NCBI GenBank assembly: GCA_964342305.1
Contig: CAYFGK010000014.1
Location: 8,021-72,020, forward strand
DNA: 64,000 bases
Direction: 5' to 3'
Source of the DNA: DT-110 sp964342305
GTDB lineage: Bacteria; Bacteroidota; Bacteroidia; Chitinophagales; Saprospiraceae
Shown: positions 51,854-63,500 of the stretch, piece by piece
Layout: the number at the start of each line of letters is the position of its first letter
How positions within the stretch are numbered: the first letter of the stretch is position 1
Made by a program: the position numbers and the translations under genes
Notes under the pieces: model-generated
The model's input: the letters and a program-made list of their open reading frames with translations, nothing else
Told to the model about the DNA's origin: nothing
The model's database searches: none

Positions 51854-53710
51854 ATGCCACGCTATAACCTATTCCTACTGTTCCTGTGCTTCGCCATGCA
51901 GCCTCTCGTTGCACAGGTTACACCTCAGGGTTTTCCCTACCAGGCCATGGCGCTGGATGAATCCGGAGAGCCCCAGGCGAACCGGACAATAATGGTTCAT
52001 TTTACGCTCTGGACAAAGGAAGGTGAGGAGCGACTGGACCACTTTCAGGAAGTACAGGAGTTGATAACGGATGCCGACGGGTATTTTTCTGCAATTATCG
52101 GTCAGGGATACGAAAAAGATGGCCGTCTGGCCGAGGTTCCCTGGGCCACCGGTCGTGTTTGGCTGGATGTACAGTGGGTGAACAATCCGAATCAACCTTT
52201 CCGGCAATTGAGTAGCACCCGATTATTTTCAGTGCCCTATGCACTTTTTGCCGAACAGGCAGGGCGGCTTACGGAAGTACCATTGGATACCAGCCTGCGA
52301 TCCACACCGGGCCCGTCGATCTACTGGTCAACCAGTGGCAATTACATGACCAGTCCCCCTGTTCACTACATCGGCACTGCTGATTACAAGGACTTGGTAT
52401 TCAAGACAAATGGCATCATCAGAATGTGCATTAGTAAGGATGGCAAGATCACCTATAAAAGCGGGGTAACTGGGATCGATGGTCAAAAGAGTAGCTATCC
52501 GCTTTACGTACATAGCAGTAATCAGGGGATTTGGATCGAGATCAACGAAGAGCGGGACGGTAACAATAATTTTGTGGCTTTTGCGGATACCGAGGGTATT
52601 CAGGGACGGATAGAAGGGCAGACCGAGCACGAGTGGCGTAGCTCAACCGACCACACCGTACAAAATGCCCTGTTTGGCTTGCAGATCGTATCCCTTACGG
52701 CCCAGGTAGTAAACTTAGGCATAACCGCTGCCGGAGCCTTCGCTTCCGGAATGGGGGCCGGAGCCGGTGCCGGACTGGTCATTGAAGCTGCCAGCTTCGG
52801 GGCCAACCTGGCCAATACGATCACCGGCCGCATTAATTACATGGACTACAACCTGAGTAATATGGGGGTGGCCTACAGCAGTGGAGGGGCCGATTACGGG
52901 GAATGGTTACCTCGCCTGGATGAGCATCCGCTCCGCACTGGTCAAATTGTTGGCATCCATCCGGACGGCGTGAGCCTGAATACGGAGCAAACCAGTGTGT
53001 TACGTGTAGTGTCCAACCAGTCAGCGGTATTGGGGAATGCCCCCGCAAGCCAGGAAGAGGATGCTTTCGAAAAAATTGCCTTCCTCGGGCAAGTCCCCGT
53101 TTGGGTCACTGGACCGGTGCAATCAGGAGATTTTATTGTTCCCTCGGGCCGCCATGATGGGGTAGGGCAGGCTGTTCACCCCGATTCCATGACTTGGTCT
53201 GATTTCCGGCAAATAGTGGGTGTAGCCTGGCAGGATGGTCCCGGTGAACATCTGAAATTGGTCAATATGGCCGTTGGCCTGACGACGGATGAATTCAGTG
53301 ATAAAGTAGCTCAACTTAACAGCAAACTGGATCAGATCATTCACCACCTCCAAAAGAATGACCCGGAGGCTGTTTTCACTTTTCGGGCGGATACCTGGAA
53401 ACAACACCAAGAAAACACTGCGGGTACGTTGGCCGGTTGGACCGAAAAACGCCGGTTCCAGGCGTTCGAAGCACTTTTGCGGCAGCAGGAACCCTACTTG
53501 CAACTGGTTGCCGGCCAGATACAGGAACAACTGGTTTCGAGAGGTGTGGAAAGCTCAGATCTGCCCATTGATCCATCCTTTTTTTCGGATCCGGTACAGT
53601 ATTTGATTGACAAAAGAAAAAATCCAGCATGGAAGGCGGCGTGGCGCACCTTGGATCGGGAGGTCGAACCCTTGTTAATCCAATCGGCCACCAATACCGA
53701 AAACCAATAA
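51854..53710 (+). CDS. Secreted phage-appendage-like protein, paralogue 1 of 3
   Basis: The 618-residue protein has a signal peptide (ending PLVAQ). Its N-terminal beta domain (about 24-135) contains FPYQAMALDESGEPQANRTI and ends in TRLFSVPYALFAEQA. A linker carries GNNNFVAFADTEGIQGRIEGQTEHEWRSS. A Gly/Ala-rich hydrophobic stretch spans about 285-325. Next is a domain starting SSGGADYGEWLPR, with VVSNQSAVLGN and FLGQVPVWVTGPVQSGDFIVPSG. The tail is helical. The GADYxEWLP domain resembles the phage appendage Peptidase_G2 (autoproteolytic) domain; this is from memory of the family and needs a profile search. No sorting domain is present. Confidence 0.75.
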   Translation: MPRYNLFLLFLCFAMQPLVAQVTPQGFPYQAMALDESGEPQANRTIMVHFTLWTKEGEERLDHFQEVQELITDADGYFSAIIGQGYEKDGRLAEVPWATGRVWLDVQWVNNPNQPFRQLSSTRLFSVPYALFAEQAGRLTEVPLDTSLRSTPGPSIYWSTSGNYMTSPPVHYIGTADYKDLVFKTNGIIRMCISKDGKITYKSGVTGIDGQKSSYPLYVHSSNQGIWIEINEERDGNNNFVAFADTEGIQGRIEGQTEHEWRSSTDHTVQNALFGLQIVSLTAQVVNLGITAAGAFASGMGAGAGAGLVIEAASFGANLANTITGRINYMDYNLSNMGVAYSSGGADYGEWLPRLDEHPLRTGQIVGIHPDGVSLNTEQTSVLRVVSNQSAVLGNAPASQEEDAFEKIAFLGQVPVWVTGPVQSGDFIVPSGRHDGVGQAVHPDSMTWSDFRQIVGVAWQDGPGEHLKLVNMAVGLTTDEFSDKVAQLNSKLDQIIHHLQKNDPEAVFTFRADTWKQHQENTAGTLAGWTEKRRFQAFEALLRQQEPYLQLVAGQIQEQLVSRGVESSDLPIDPSFFSDPVQYLIDKRKNPAWKAAWRTLDREVEPLLIQSATNTENQ

Positions 53711-53714
53711 ACCT

Positions 53715-55610
53715 ATGAATTCATCACTACCCCTTCACGTCAATTTGCATCGACCCTTAAGCCGTTTTTGGCTTTTGGGCTTTGTGCTTTGCTGTTGCAG
53801 CTTATCGGGACTTGGGGCACAGGAACGCCTGGATGCAAGTTCCGCTATGATCCATCAGTTTACTGCCAAAGACAACAATGGTGAGGCTCTTCCTAACACC
53901 ACACTGCACATACGGGTTCTGGTGAAAGCCGGAAAGCCTGAACAAGTGGTTTATGAGGAATCACACCAGGTTCAATCCGATTCCAAAGGTTTGGTTTACC
54001 TGGAAGTCGGAGAAGGGACCAATTCGGTAGGTTCTTTTTCCGAAATACCCTGGACCGCCGGTAATGTTATTCTGGAAACAGAAATGATCACTGATCCCGC
54101 CAATCCTTTCCGGATAAGTCGTGCTCGTCAAATATGGTCTGTTCCCTATGCTTTCCACGCAATTGAGGCCGGGGAAGTGATGACCGGCGAGGAGGTAAAA
54201 TTGCGAAATGCACCTTCCATTCACTGGCTTACCAGTGGGAATTACGGGCTACAGGAAGCCTATCCGCACCGCCTGGGTACCAATGACGCCCGGGATCTGG
54301 TTTTCAAAACCAACGGGATCACACGGATGGTAATCAGCGCAGACGGCCAAACATACTTTCACTCAGGTGGCATTACCGGTGGTGATAATAGCAAAGGGAA
54401 CTACCCCATGGTCGTCGAGGGTTCCACACAAGGTGTCTACATTGAAATCGATGAAAAGCGGGATGCCGGAAATAACTTTATGACATTCACTGACACCGAG
54501 CGAACCCTGGGTGCGATTGAAGGGCAAACGGAAAGTGAGTGGAGAAATTCTGAACCCTATAAGGATAAAACGCTGGAGTTTATCCTGACTGGTGTGGCAC
54601 TCGGTGCAATGATTGCTGCTAACACTACTGAGGCTGCCGGCTGGACTGCTTCGACCTTCGGAGTAGCTGCGGGAGCTGCCAAATTTGCGCTGGTGGCCGT
54701 TACTGTTGCCGAATCTATTTCCTTCGCCGCCGCAGTCCTGGATTGGCAAATCAGTGGCCTGGAAAACTTGGGTGTTAATTATAACACGGGCGGTGCCGAT
54801 TATGCTGAATACTTGCCCCTGGCACCCGAAACTACGGACCTGGTAGCTGGTCAGATTGTAGGTGTACACCATGGACGGGTAAGCTTGCGCACCGATAGTA
54901 CGTCGGTGGTCAAAGTGGTTTCGGCCAACCCCATCGTTCTGGGTAATCTCCCCAAAGATGGTGAGACCAAAGGCTTTGAACCAATAGCATTACTCGGTCA
55001 GGTACCCGTTTGGGTAGCTGGTCCCGTCCGGTCGGGCGATTATATTTTGCCAACCGGGAATAACGATGGTTTGGGCCGGGCTATTTCACCCGACGCCATG
55101 CAGTTGGCTGATTACCGAAGAGTAGTTGGGATCGCCTGGGAAGATGCCCCCGAACAAGGAATTCATCAGGTAATTACCGGCATTGGACTGCACCGTGATC
55201 TGATGGCCAAACACCTCGATGATCTCGAACAAAAATTGGGTTTTATCCTGGAAGAATTGCACCGCCGCAGTGGCAATGATGCCTCGGCCATCAGTCAGGG
55301 ACTAGCCGAAGCCTTCAACACCAATGGTTCCAGGCCTCCATTAGCACCCTTGTACTCGGAAGAGGCCTTCAATAAGATGGTCGATGAAAATGCTGGCGGA
55401 ATTAAGGCCAGCTTTCAATTGGCGGAGGAACACATCCGGGCACGAGGCATCAATCCCGATGACCACCCCTTCCTGACCGATTTTCTGAATGATCCGATCA
55501 CTTCCGTGAAAAAATTGCGCAAGGATCCAGCGCTACTCACCAATTGGGCCTTGTTCGACCAGCAGATTAGTGAATACGTGGACACCCCACAACCAAACCA
55601 AGGTCAATGA
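53715..55610 (+). CDS. Secreted phage-appendage-like protein, paralogue 2 of 3
   Basis: The 631-residue protein starts 4 bases after paralogue 1 ends and has the same plan: signal segment (FVLCCCSLSGLGAQ), N-terminal beta domain ending IWSVPYAFHAIEA, linker NNFMTFTDTERTLGAIEGQTESEWRNS, a hydrophobic Ala-rich stretch (about 285-335), the TGGADYAEYLPLA domain with PIVLGN and LLGQVPVWVAGPVRSGDYILPTG, and a helical C terminus. The family-wide conservation of the EGQTE-EW and GADY blocks, with poor conservation of the hydrophobic stretch, suggests fixed structural ends and a variable membrane-active or packing middle. That is inference. Confidence 0.75.
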   Translation: MNSSLPLHVNLHRPLSRFWLLGFVLCCCSLSGLGAQERLDASSAMIHQFTAKDNNGEALPNTTLHIRVLVKAGKPEQVVYEESHQVQSDSKGLVYLEVGEGTNSVGSFSEIPWTAGNVILETEMITDPANPFRISRARQIWSVPYAFHAIEAGEVMTGEEVKLRNAPSIHWLTSGNYGLQEAYPHRLGTNDARDLVFKTNGITRMVISADGQTYFHSGGITGGDNSKGNYPMVVEGSTQGVYIEIDEKRDAGNNFMTFTDTERTLGAIEGQTESEWRNSEPYKDKTLEFILTGVALGAMIAANTTEAAGWTASTFGVAAGAAKFALVAVTVAESISFAAAVLDWQISGLENLGVNYNTGGADYAEYLPLAPETTDLVAGQIVGVHHGRVSLRTDSTSVVKVVSANPIVLGNLPKDGETKGFEPIALLGQVPVWVAGPVRSGDYILPTGNNDGLGRAISPDAMQLADYRRVVGIAWEDAPEQGIHQVITGIGLHRDLMAKHLDDLEQKLGFILEELHRRSGNDASAISQGLAEAFNTNGSRPPLAPLYSEEAFNKMVDENAGGIKASFQLAEEHIRARGINPDDHPFLTDFLNDPITSVKKLRKDPALLTNWALFDQQISEYVDTPQPNQGQ

Positions 55611-57490
55611 AAAAGATAACTAAGGTATTTGTCGCACTGCTTTTGGGGCTGGTGAACCTGCCTGTCGGAATCCTGGCTCAGGACCAAATAGAGGTTGTAC
55701 CGGCCGGTATTCCATTTGAAATGGTGGCACGTACCGCCTACGGAGAAGTGTTGCCTAATGAGGACCTCCAGGTCCGGGTTTCTTTTCTGGGAGCAGGCCA
55801 GGAACCTGGTGCTACCCTGTATTCCGAAACCCACCAAGTGACTACGGATGATTTTGGAATGACCACTTTCCTCATCGGTCAGGGTAAAAGAGGTCCCGTT
55901 TCGCTGAGCGATATCCCGTGGGAATCCGGTGAATTGTGGCTGGAAATGGATATTCGTGCTCCCCGTCGTCCTGACTATCGCATTGCCCAACGCGTGCCAA
56001 TGCGGGCGGTACCGTATGCATTTTACGCAGCGTCCGCCGAACGAATTGCCAACCAGGCACCAATGCCCGGGTTGCGGTCTAGTCCTAATATCCGCTGGTT
56101 AACATCGGGTAATTCGGCCACCCAGCCACCGGTACATTACCTGGGTAGTGCGGATGATGCCGACCTCATTTTTATGACCAATAATACCGAACGCTTACGT
56201 GTTGGAAAGCAAGGCCAGATGGAGATCGAGGCCGGTCCCCGTGGCCCCGATCATTTGAAAAGTAGTTATCCCCTGGTGGTGGAAGGCAGCAACCAGGGCA
56301 TATACATTGAGATCACTGAGCCGCGTAGCAATGACAATAACTTTGTACTCTTTGCCGATCCGGAAGGAACCTGGGGAGCCATCCAGGGGCAGACCGAAAG
56401 CGAGTGGCGCAGCTCTGATCCATACCTGTTCCAGGATGCTATGTTCACTCTTCGGAAAATCTCGCTCATTGCACAGGGTATTGGTCTGGCGGCTGTAGCC
56501 GGAGGATTGTATGGGGCAGGGTCAGCGGCTATTGCCTCCTTGTTCTTTAGTTGGGCTGCCGGTGGTTTCTACGCAGCAGCGGCGGGGGTTACAGCCCGAG
56601 TGGTCATATTAGCCACCGAAGTCGCCTCTCATATTACGCAGGAGGTCCACTGGCGGGAATCCAACCTGGCAAGTTTGGGGGTTGTCTACAAATCGGGCGC
56701 CGCTGATTATGCCGAATGGCTGCCCCGTGAAGCGGGAACTTCCGATTTGCCAGCCGGTTCAGTAGCGGGTATCAAAAACGGAAAGGTATCCCTGGAGACG
56801 GATCAGGTCGATTATCTATTGCCCGTTTCGGCTCGTCCGGCAGTGGTCGGAAACCACCCAATGAACGATGAGGTAAAAGCAACCGGTGAAACCATTGGAT
56901 TCATCGGACAGGTACCGGTAAGGGTCGTTGGCGACGTTAAGCGTGGTGATTACCTGGTTCCATCGGGCAATAACGACGGCAATGCCATTGCCATTTCCCC
57001 GGAGGATATGACCAACCAAGACTATAATAAAATTATCGGTGTTGCCTGGGAAGATGGTCAGGACCGTCCCTTTCAACAAATCAACACAGCCATCGGGCTC
57101 CACCAGAATAATGCCCTGGATCGCTTTGCGGCCATGGATCAAAAGGCGGATGAGATCATCGCCTACCTGCAGGGTAATGCTCCGCTACCCGATGCTACCC
57201 TCCCGACCGGACCAGCGGGTTCCTCGCGACCCGTACTGTCCCCCGACCGCCAGGAAATCGTCGATCAGTTCGAAACCCTGGCTGCCAATCACGAGCAGAT
57301 CCTGCTGGATGTGTACCGGGAGCTGGAACGCGAAATGAAAAAACAAAAACTTGATCCGGATCAGATCCCCGGTCTGCGGGCCCTGTTGGCGGATCCGATA
57401 AATGAATCACGTAGGTACCTCACCGATCCTGGCATAGAGGTACACATACCCTTGTTTGACCGAAATGTGCCTTCAACCGGGCGCGAATAA
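55607..57490 (+). CDS. Secreted phage-appendage-like protein, paralogue 3 of 3
   Basis: The 627-residue protein overlaps paralogue 2 by 4 bases (ATGA), so translation is coupled. It has a signal peptide ending GILAQ, an N-terminal beta domain ending PMRAVPYAFYAASA, linker NNFVLFADPEGTWGAIQGQTESEWRSS, a hydrophobic Gly/Ala-rich stretch (about 285-345), SGAADYAEWLPREAG with PAVVGN, FIGQVPVRVVGDVKRGDYLVPSGN, and a C-terminal helical region (EQILLDVYRELEREMKKQK). The linker sequence NQGIYIEI plus acidic/basic residues is shared by all three. Secretion route and anchor are unknown because no sorting domain is seen. Confidence 0.75.
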   Translation: MKKITKVFVALLLGLVNLPVGILAQDQIEVVPAGIPFEMVARTAYGEVLPNEDLQVRVSFLGAGQEPGATLYSETHQVTTDDFGMTTFLIGQGKRGPVSLSDIPWESGELWLEMDIRAPRRPDYRIAQRVPMRAVPYAFYAASAERIANQAPMPGLRSSPNIRWLTSGNSATQPPVHYLGSADDADLIFMTNNTERLRVGKQGQMEIEAGPRGPDHLKSSYPLVVEGSNQGIYIEITEPRSNDNNFVLFADPEGTWGAIQGQTESEWRSSDPYLFQDAMFTLRKISLIAQGIGLAAVAGGLYGAGSAAIASLFFSWAAGGFYAAAAGVTARVVILATEVASHITQEVHWRESNLASLGVVYKSGAADYAEWLPREAGTSDLPAGSVAGIKNGKVSLETDQVDYLLPVSARPAVVGNHPMNDEVKATGETIGFIGQVPVRVVGDVKRGDYLVPSGNNDGNAIAISPEDMTNQDYNKIIGVAWEDGQDRPFQQINTAIGLHQNNALDRFAAMDQKADEIIAYLQGNAPLPDATLPTGPAGSSRPVLSPDRQEIVDQFETLAANHEQILLDVYRELEREMKKQKLDPDQIPGLRALLADPINESRRYLTDPGIEVHIPLFDRNVPSTGRE

Positions 57491-57529
57491 TAAAAACCAA
57501 CTCATCGTAGAACGCTAAACCATCCTCCT

Positions 57530-60500
57530 GTGAAAACACCATCTACCATCGAACCCAAAGGCATTCACTTTTTGTGCCTTCCGGCAAAAAGAGCCCTGCA
57601 TACGCGTGTCTTGCAGGTACTCTTAGCCTTGTTTTTTATGCTGCCGCAGGTATTGCACAGCCAGACTATAACCATTTTAAGTTCTCCCACCGGTACGTAT
57701 TGCGTCGGAGAAACACTCGGAGATGTCGAGGTGGAATGGACAGGATTGATTCCCGGAGATTCGGAACTGCGGTTGGTATTAATAGGCGTAGGAACTGCGC
57801 TCGCTACGGAACCCGTAAGCACAATCAATGGCAACTTCACCTTTACCGGAGTCAGTATCCCGGGAAGTATTAGTGCCGGTAACTATCGAATTGAAGTTGA
57901 AGACTTAGAAACTGCTGAATCAGGTCTGGGGAACTCAATTGATATCCGGGATTTGGAAATAACGGGACTACCGACCGGACCACTTTGTGCCGGGCAGTCC
58001 TACACCTTTGAATACACCGCCAATTCCACCCTGAACGGTGGGAATATGTTATTCCTGGAGATGAGTGATGCCATAGGGGATTTTTCCGATCCTACGGTGA
58101 TCGGGTCCGCAGCGGCTACGAGTGGTACCGGATCGATCATTGGGTTAATCCCGTTCGGTACCAATGGGAATGGTTACCGCTTCCGGGTCCGCTCCACGGA
58201 TCCCGTGCAGGAGGGTTGTGAAACGGACATGGTGGTTATTCGGGAGGTAAACATCACCAGTGAACCCACTGATGACCCGGCCTGTATAGATGGGACAGCT
58301 AATTTTTCGGCCACTGCATCGGGGTCTGGATTGTCCTACCAATGGGAATCCCTTTCCATGCCTTTCTTCCAGATACCCGACGATGCCAATTCCAAAAAAA
58401 TAAGCAATGATGTAGCTAAGAATGCATCCTTATTGTTCTCAGCTTCCAACGAGGGCCTGTTTCGGTCCAACAACGGCGGATTGACCTTTACCCTTGCCGC
58501 CACCACAGCGGATGGCTTGCCCGAAAATAATATTCAGCGTTTGTTTGTGCGGGGAGCTACCGTTCTGGCGAGCACAGCCTCCGGGTTAGGTATTTCTTCC
58601 AATAACGGGGGATCGTTTTCTACGCGCACCACCTCCGATGGCCTGGGTAGTAATGCCGTCAATGGAACCTTCATCGACGTGAGTGGGAATATCTACGTGG
58701 GTACGCAGGCAGGACTATCCATTTCGACCAATGGAGGTAGCTCGTTTACCAATTATACCACCAGCGATGGGTTGGGAAATGATTTTGTGAATAGTGTTTT
58801 CGTAACCGGAACGGGTAGTAACCGAATTATCTACGCAGCAACCGCCTCTGGTCTGTCCATCGCCTTCAATGGATCCACCAATTTCGTCAATTTTACTACG
58901 TCCGACGGGCTTTTGTCGAATACCGTAAATTCCGTTGCCGCCACGGCCGGAGGAATCATTTTCGCGGGAACCAATTTAGGCGTTAGCCGATCTTCCGACC
59001 GCGGAGCCTCGTGGACGGATATCACCCCCGGATTACCGGACCCCGCAGTCAGCAGATTATATCTGGTTGATGACCTGCTCTTTGCCACTACTATTCAGGG
59101 CTTCGGTGTCGCTAGCATTGATGCTTCCGGATTTAGCACCTATAATAAATCCTTTGGCTTCCCGCTAAATGTGGTCAGCGGTATGGCCATCTCTGAATCC
59201 GGTGGCGTTTTCGATATATTGGTTGGTACTCCGGGGGGTATTGCTCTTTCAGATCTGACCGTAGCAAATATGTCTGGTGAAACCTCCGATGAATTATCCG
59301 TGCTACAGGATATGAGCAGCGCCAATGATCGCTATCGCCTGGTAATTACGGACGATGATGGTTGTACCCGGACCACCCGAATCGTGTCTGCGGGATACAT
59401 ACCGCCCCCTATCGATTACGAGATCGAACAGCAATTAACCCGGTGTGATCTCAGTAACGGACAAGTTTACATCACGGGGCTGTTACCCAGCACCATGTAT
59501 ACGCTTAATCGTTCTGGAAACACCAGTGGTACACCCATGGATGGGGATGAAGTGTCCACCGACACCCTGGGCCGAATTTTGTTGTATACCCTGGGCGCTG
59601 GTGAATATACTGTATCGGTTTCCAGTTTGGAAGCTCCTTTTTGCGAAGGCAATGAAGTAAACTTCACGTTGGATCCTCCACCGAGCCCAACGCTACCCGC
59701 TGGTACAGCCAACGACATATGCCCGGGTGATAACCTCATTATTGAAATGAGCTCTTCGCTGGATCCCAGTGAAGTGTATCAATGGTATGAAGATGAAAAC
59801 GGTAGTTCTATTGCTGATCCATCTTCATCGACCGGCGCTACCTATACTCCTTCTTCCACGCCGCTTACCTCCGGCAGTTACTTCGTGCGAGTACGCGATA
59901 ATGACACCTATTGTGTAAGCGATACGGTGGAAATTTCCTTTACCCTAGGCTCAGGAGAGAGCATCTCCGTAATGGGGTCCAGTCCTACCTCCGATGGAGG
60001 TAATGATGGCTCCTTTACCATTGAGGGGCTTACCCCGTCAACGAATTACGACGTTGAGTACCGCTACGGAAACGGGACTACCCAAAATGCGAATGAAACG
60101 ACTAACGGAGCCGGCGAAATTACCATCAATGGTCTCGTCGCCGGGGTCTACAATGGCATTCGCGTCATTGGCGATTGTCCGTCAAACACGGTTAATTCCG
60201 TGGTGTTATTCAATCCGAGTGATAATAATGGTCCTGGAGATCAGCCTTCCGCTTTCCGCAATACCATCATCATCCGTGGTGGTGACCTTAGCGGTTATTT
60301 CCAGCAATCCTCCAACCCTGCGGCCTGTACAGGGGGTAGCACCGCTATCGACTCCTACTCGGGCCCAACGCCCGTCGATGGTATTGCCGTGGGTATAATT
60401 CGCGACCCTCAGCAACCCGCACCTCCCGCTGCTCAGACCGATGTCGAAATGCGAGGCTGGATTAAATTTTATCTCGAAGAGGTGCTGCCGGAATATGCAG

Positions 60501-63500
60501 TGATCGAACAGGTGGAGTACAGGCCGGTGGCGGTATCAACCTTCGGTCAAAGTGTCTGTGATGTACCTCTGTTAAGTGCTTCGGGTGACATCCAATTCGA
60601 TGTAACCAGGATGGAGGCCAGTAATTATGGTCCTTACCTCTATGGGTATGACGAAGAAGTGTTCGACGACATGGGGCAGGAAAAATACAACGACTTTGTC
60701 ATTACCCAGGATGAAACCGGAAGTTGGACCGACCTGGGAATAAAAGCGGTGGAAGATATCCAGAAAAGCCTCGAAGGAGATGCTGAATTTCAGGTAGGCC
60801 TGAACTTATCTTTCGGTGATTTTGGAACAGCGGTTTACCAATTCCACGGTATGGTATTCGCTCCAGCCGAAGAACACGAAATCCGAATTACCTACTACCA
60901 ACTGGATTATGGTGATTTGCCGGAGCCCAAATTTACGACCGACGAGTTCGGAGGAATTCGGGGGCCCAGCCACCGCATCGATTCCATTGATGTGGACGAT
61001 GACCCGGGCATCGAAAACATGCAACCAAACATGTTCATTGGTGCTACCCCTCCCGACGCCGAGCCGGGTGCCTTCCCTAACACCCTGGCACTGGGTGATG
61101 ATAATACCCTCAACGACGACGAAGACCTGTCGGTAGATGATTTCTTCAATATCGAAACCGATGACGAACTGTGGGCCGGCGATACCATCAACTTCCTGGT
61201 TCCCGTAACGAATAACTACTCCGAAACTGCCAATCTCCTGGTCTTTATCGATTGGAACAATAACGGAGTATTCGAAAATGATACCGAAAGCTACACCCGG
61301 ACGGTCCCCGGTAATACTTCCGAGGGCGTTCTGTTCCAGGGGATTGAAATCCCGGAATATGCGGGTAATGCTACCATTGGTGTACGTGTACGCCTGACTT
61401 CCGGAGCTATCTTCGACGCCTACGGTCCCGCACCGGACGGTGAAGTGGAAGACTTCTTCGTGGATGTGTCGGCTTTCGATTACGGAGACTTGCCTGAGAA
61501 CGAATTGAGTCTGGGAGGCTCCGGGGATTATAAAACAACTTTTTCCTTGTCTATTCCCGGACTGGACGGACCGCGGCACATGATTCGCTCCGATCTGACC
61601 ATTGGTGCCAGCGTGGATCCGGAAGGAAATGGTATACCGCAGATCAATGCCTTTGGGGATGACCTGGATGGTATTGATGACGAAGACGGTGTATTTCCGC
61701 CCGATACCATCATTCGTGGTCAAAATGCTGTTTTCCAGGTATTCGTGCGTAACCAAACCAGTTCACCGGCCTACCTGCACGGCTTCGTAGACTGGAATGA
61801 TGACGGTAGCTTCGAAGATGGCTATCCCGAACAAAAATCAGGAGTGGTTACTATTCCGGCCGGCCAAAGTGGCTTGTATCCGGTGACCTTTCTGGTGCCT
61901 AATGAACTTTTACCATTACCTGGTCGGGTAGCTGCTCGTTTCCGTCTGAGTACCAACAATACACTTATTACTGACTCAGAGGGACCTTTTGAAGAGAACA
62001 TCGACGGGGAAGTAGAGGATATTTGGGTGAATATCACCGGTCTGGACTGGGGTGATTTACCCGAGCCACTGTATGCGACCGATGACCGCGGACAGTTTGA
62101 GGGCCCAAGTCACCAAATTACTACCGTAGAGGATGAACCGGGTGTATTCCTTCCTTCCCTGTTTATTGCCGGACCACCGGAAGCTGATCCAAATGGACAG
62201 CCGAGTGCTATGGCCGAGGGTGATGATAATGATGAGTATGATGATGAAGAATTAGACCCCACGTTCTTTAATAATCCACTTACCGGTGATAGCTTATTGG
62301 CGGGCAATACCATTCAATTTGCGGTGCCATTCACAAATAATACCGGTGAACCTGCTTTCGTTTCCGTATTCATCGATTGGGATGGAAATGGCGTCTTCGA
62401 GAACGATCAGGAGCGTTACTCCATGGAAGCGATTCCCGATGTAATGGGCCCTGGCCCCACAGATGCCGGAGTCACCTTCTTTGATATTGACATCCCGGCG
62501 ACAGCCCCTACGGGCATAAAAGGGGTCCGGGTGCGTATCTCCACCCAGCCTAATCTGGAAGCCTATGGCTATGCCCGTGACGGTGAGGTGGAAGACTTCA
62601 TGGTCAATGTATATGGTTACGACTACGGTGATTTACCCGATGAGGAAGTGGCCGGTGCGCCTGGCCTTACGGCAAAAAACAATTACGAGACCATTTTCAA
62701 TGCCACCGGAGATCGTGGACCTCGTCACAAATTTATTGACGGACTTGCCCTTGGTACCCTGGTTGACGGGGAAGGCAATGGTCAGCCTCAATTGAACAGC
62801 GTCGGAGATGATGTCAATGGCATCGATGATGAAGATGGCATTGAAGCGCCCGATACCATCGTACGTGGCACCGAGGCGACCTTCCGCGTTTTTGTCACCA
62901 ACACCACGGCTTCACCGGCCTACCTGCAGGGCTTTGTGGATTGGAATGACGATGGAGATTTCGAAGATCCCTATCCCAGTCAAAAGGCTAATCTGGTAAC
63001 CATTCCGGCCAACGGTAGTGGTTGGTACAATGTGGTATTTGATGTGCCACAGGAACCCAATCCGCTTCCGCAAAAAGTAGCTGCACGCTTCCGCCTGAGT
63101 GATGAAGATACCTATGTTTTGCTGTCTACCGGCCCCAATGCCGGCAATGACATCGCTGGTGAGGTGGAAGATATGTGGGTGAATATTGTTGGTTACGACT
63201 GGGGTGACTTGCCCGAGCCGCGTTACCTCACTGATCGCGAGGGTGGTGTTTTTGGCCCCAGCCATAAAATCGTACCCATTGAACTGCCCGATGATTCTAC
63301 CGGCGTTAGCCTCCACATTGGTGCCACAGTTCCCGATGCCGAAGCGGAGGGCCAACCGGGGTCAGAAGCTATGCGTGATGACAACGACCTCACCGATGAT
63401 GAAGATCTAACAGCAGATAATTTCATTAATCCCTTGGATGATCTGCCGTATCCGATCATTTCGGGAGAAGCGGTTCGCTTCCGGGTACCGGTAACAAATA

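Noticed and set aside
60806..61756. 316-residue minus-strand frame
   Set aside because: It lies antisense to the GEVED modules and reflects their codon bias; similar shadows recur in each module.
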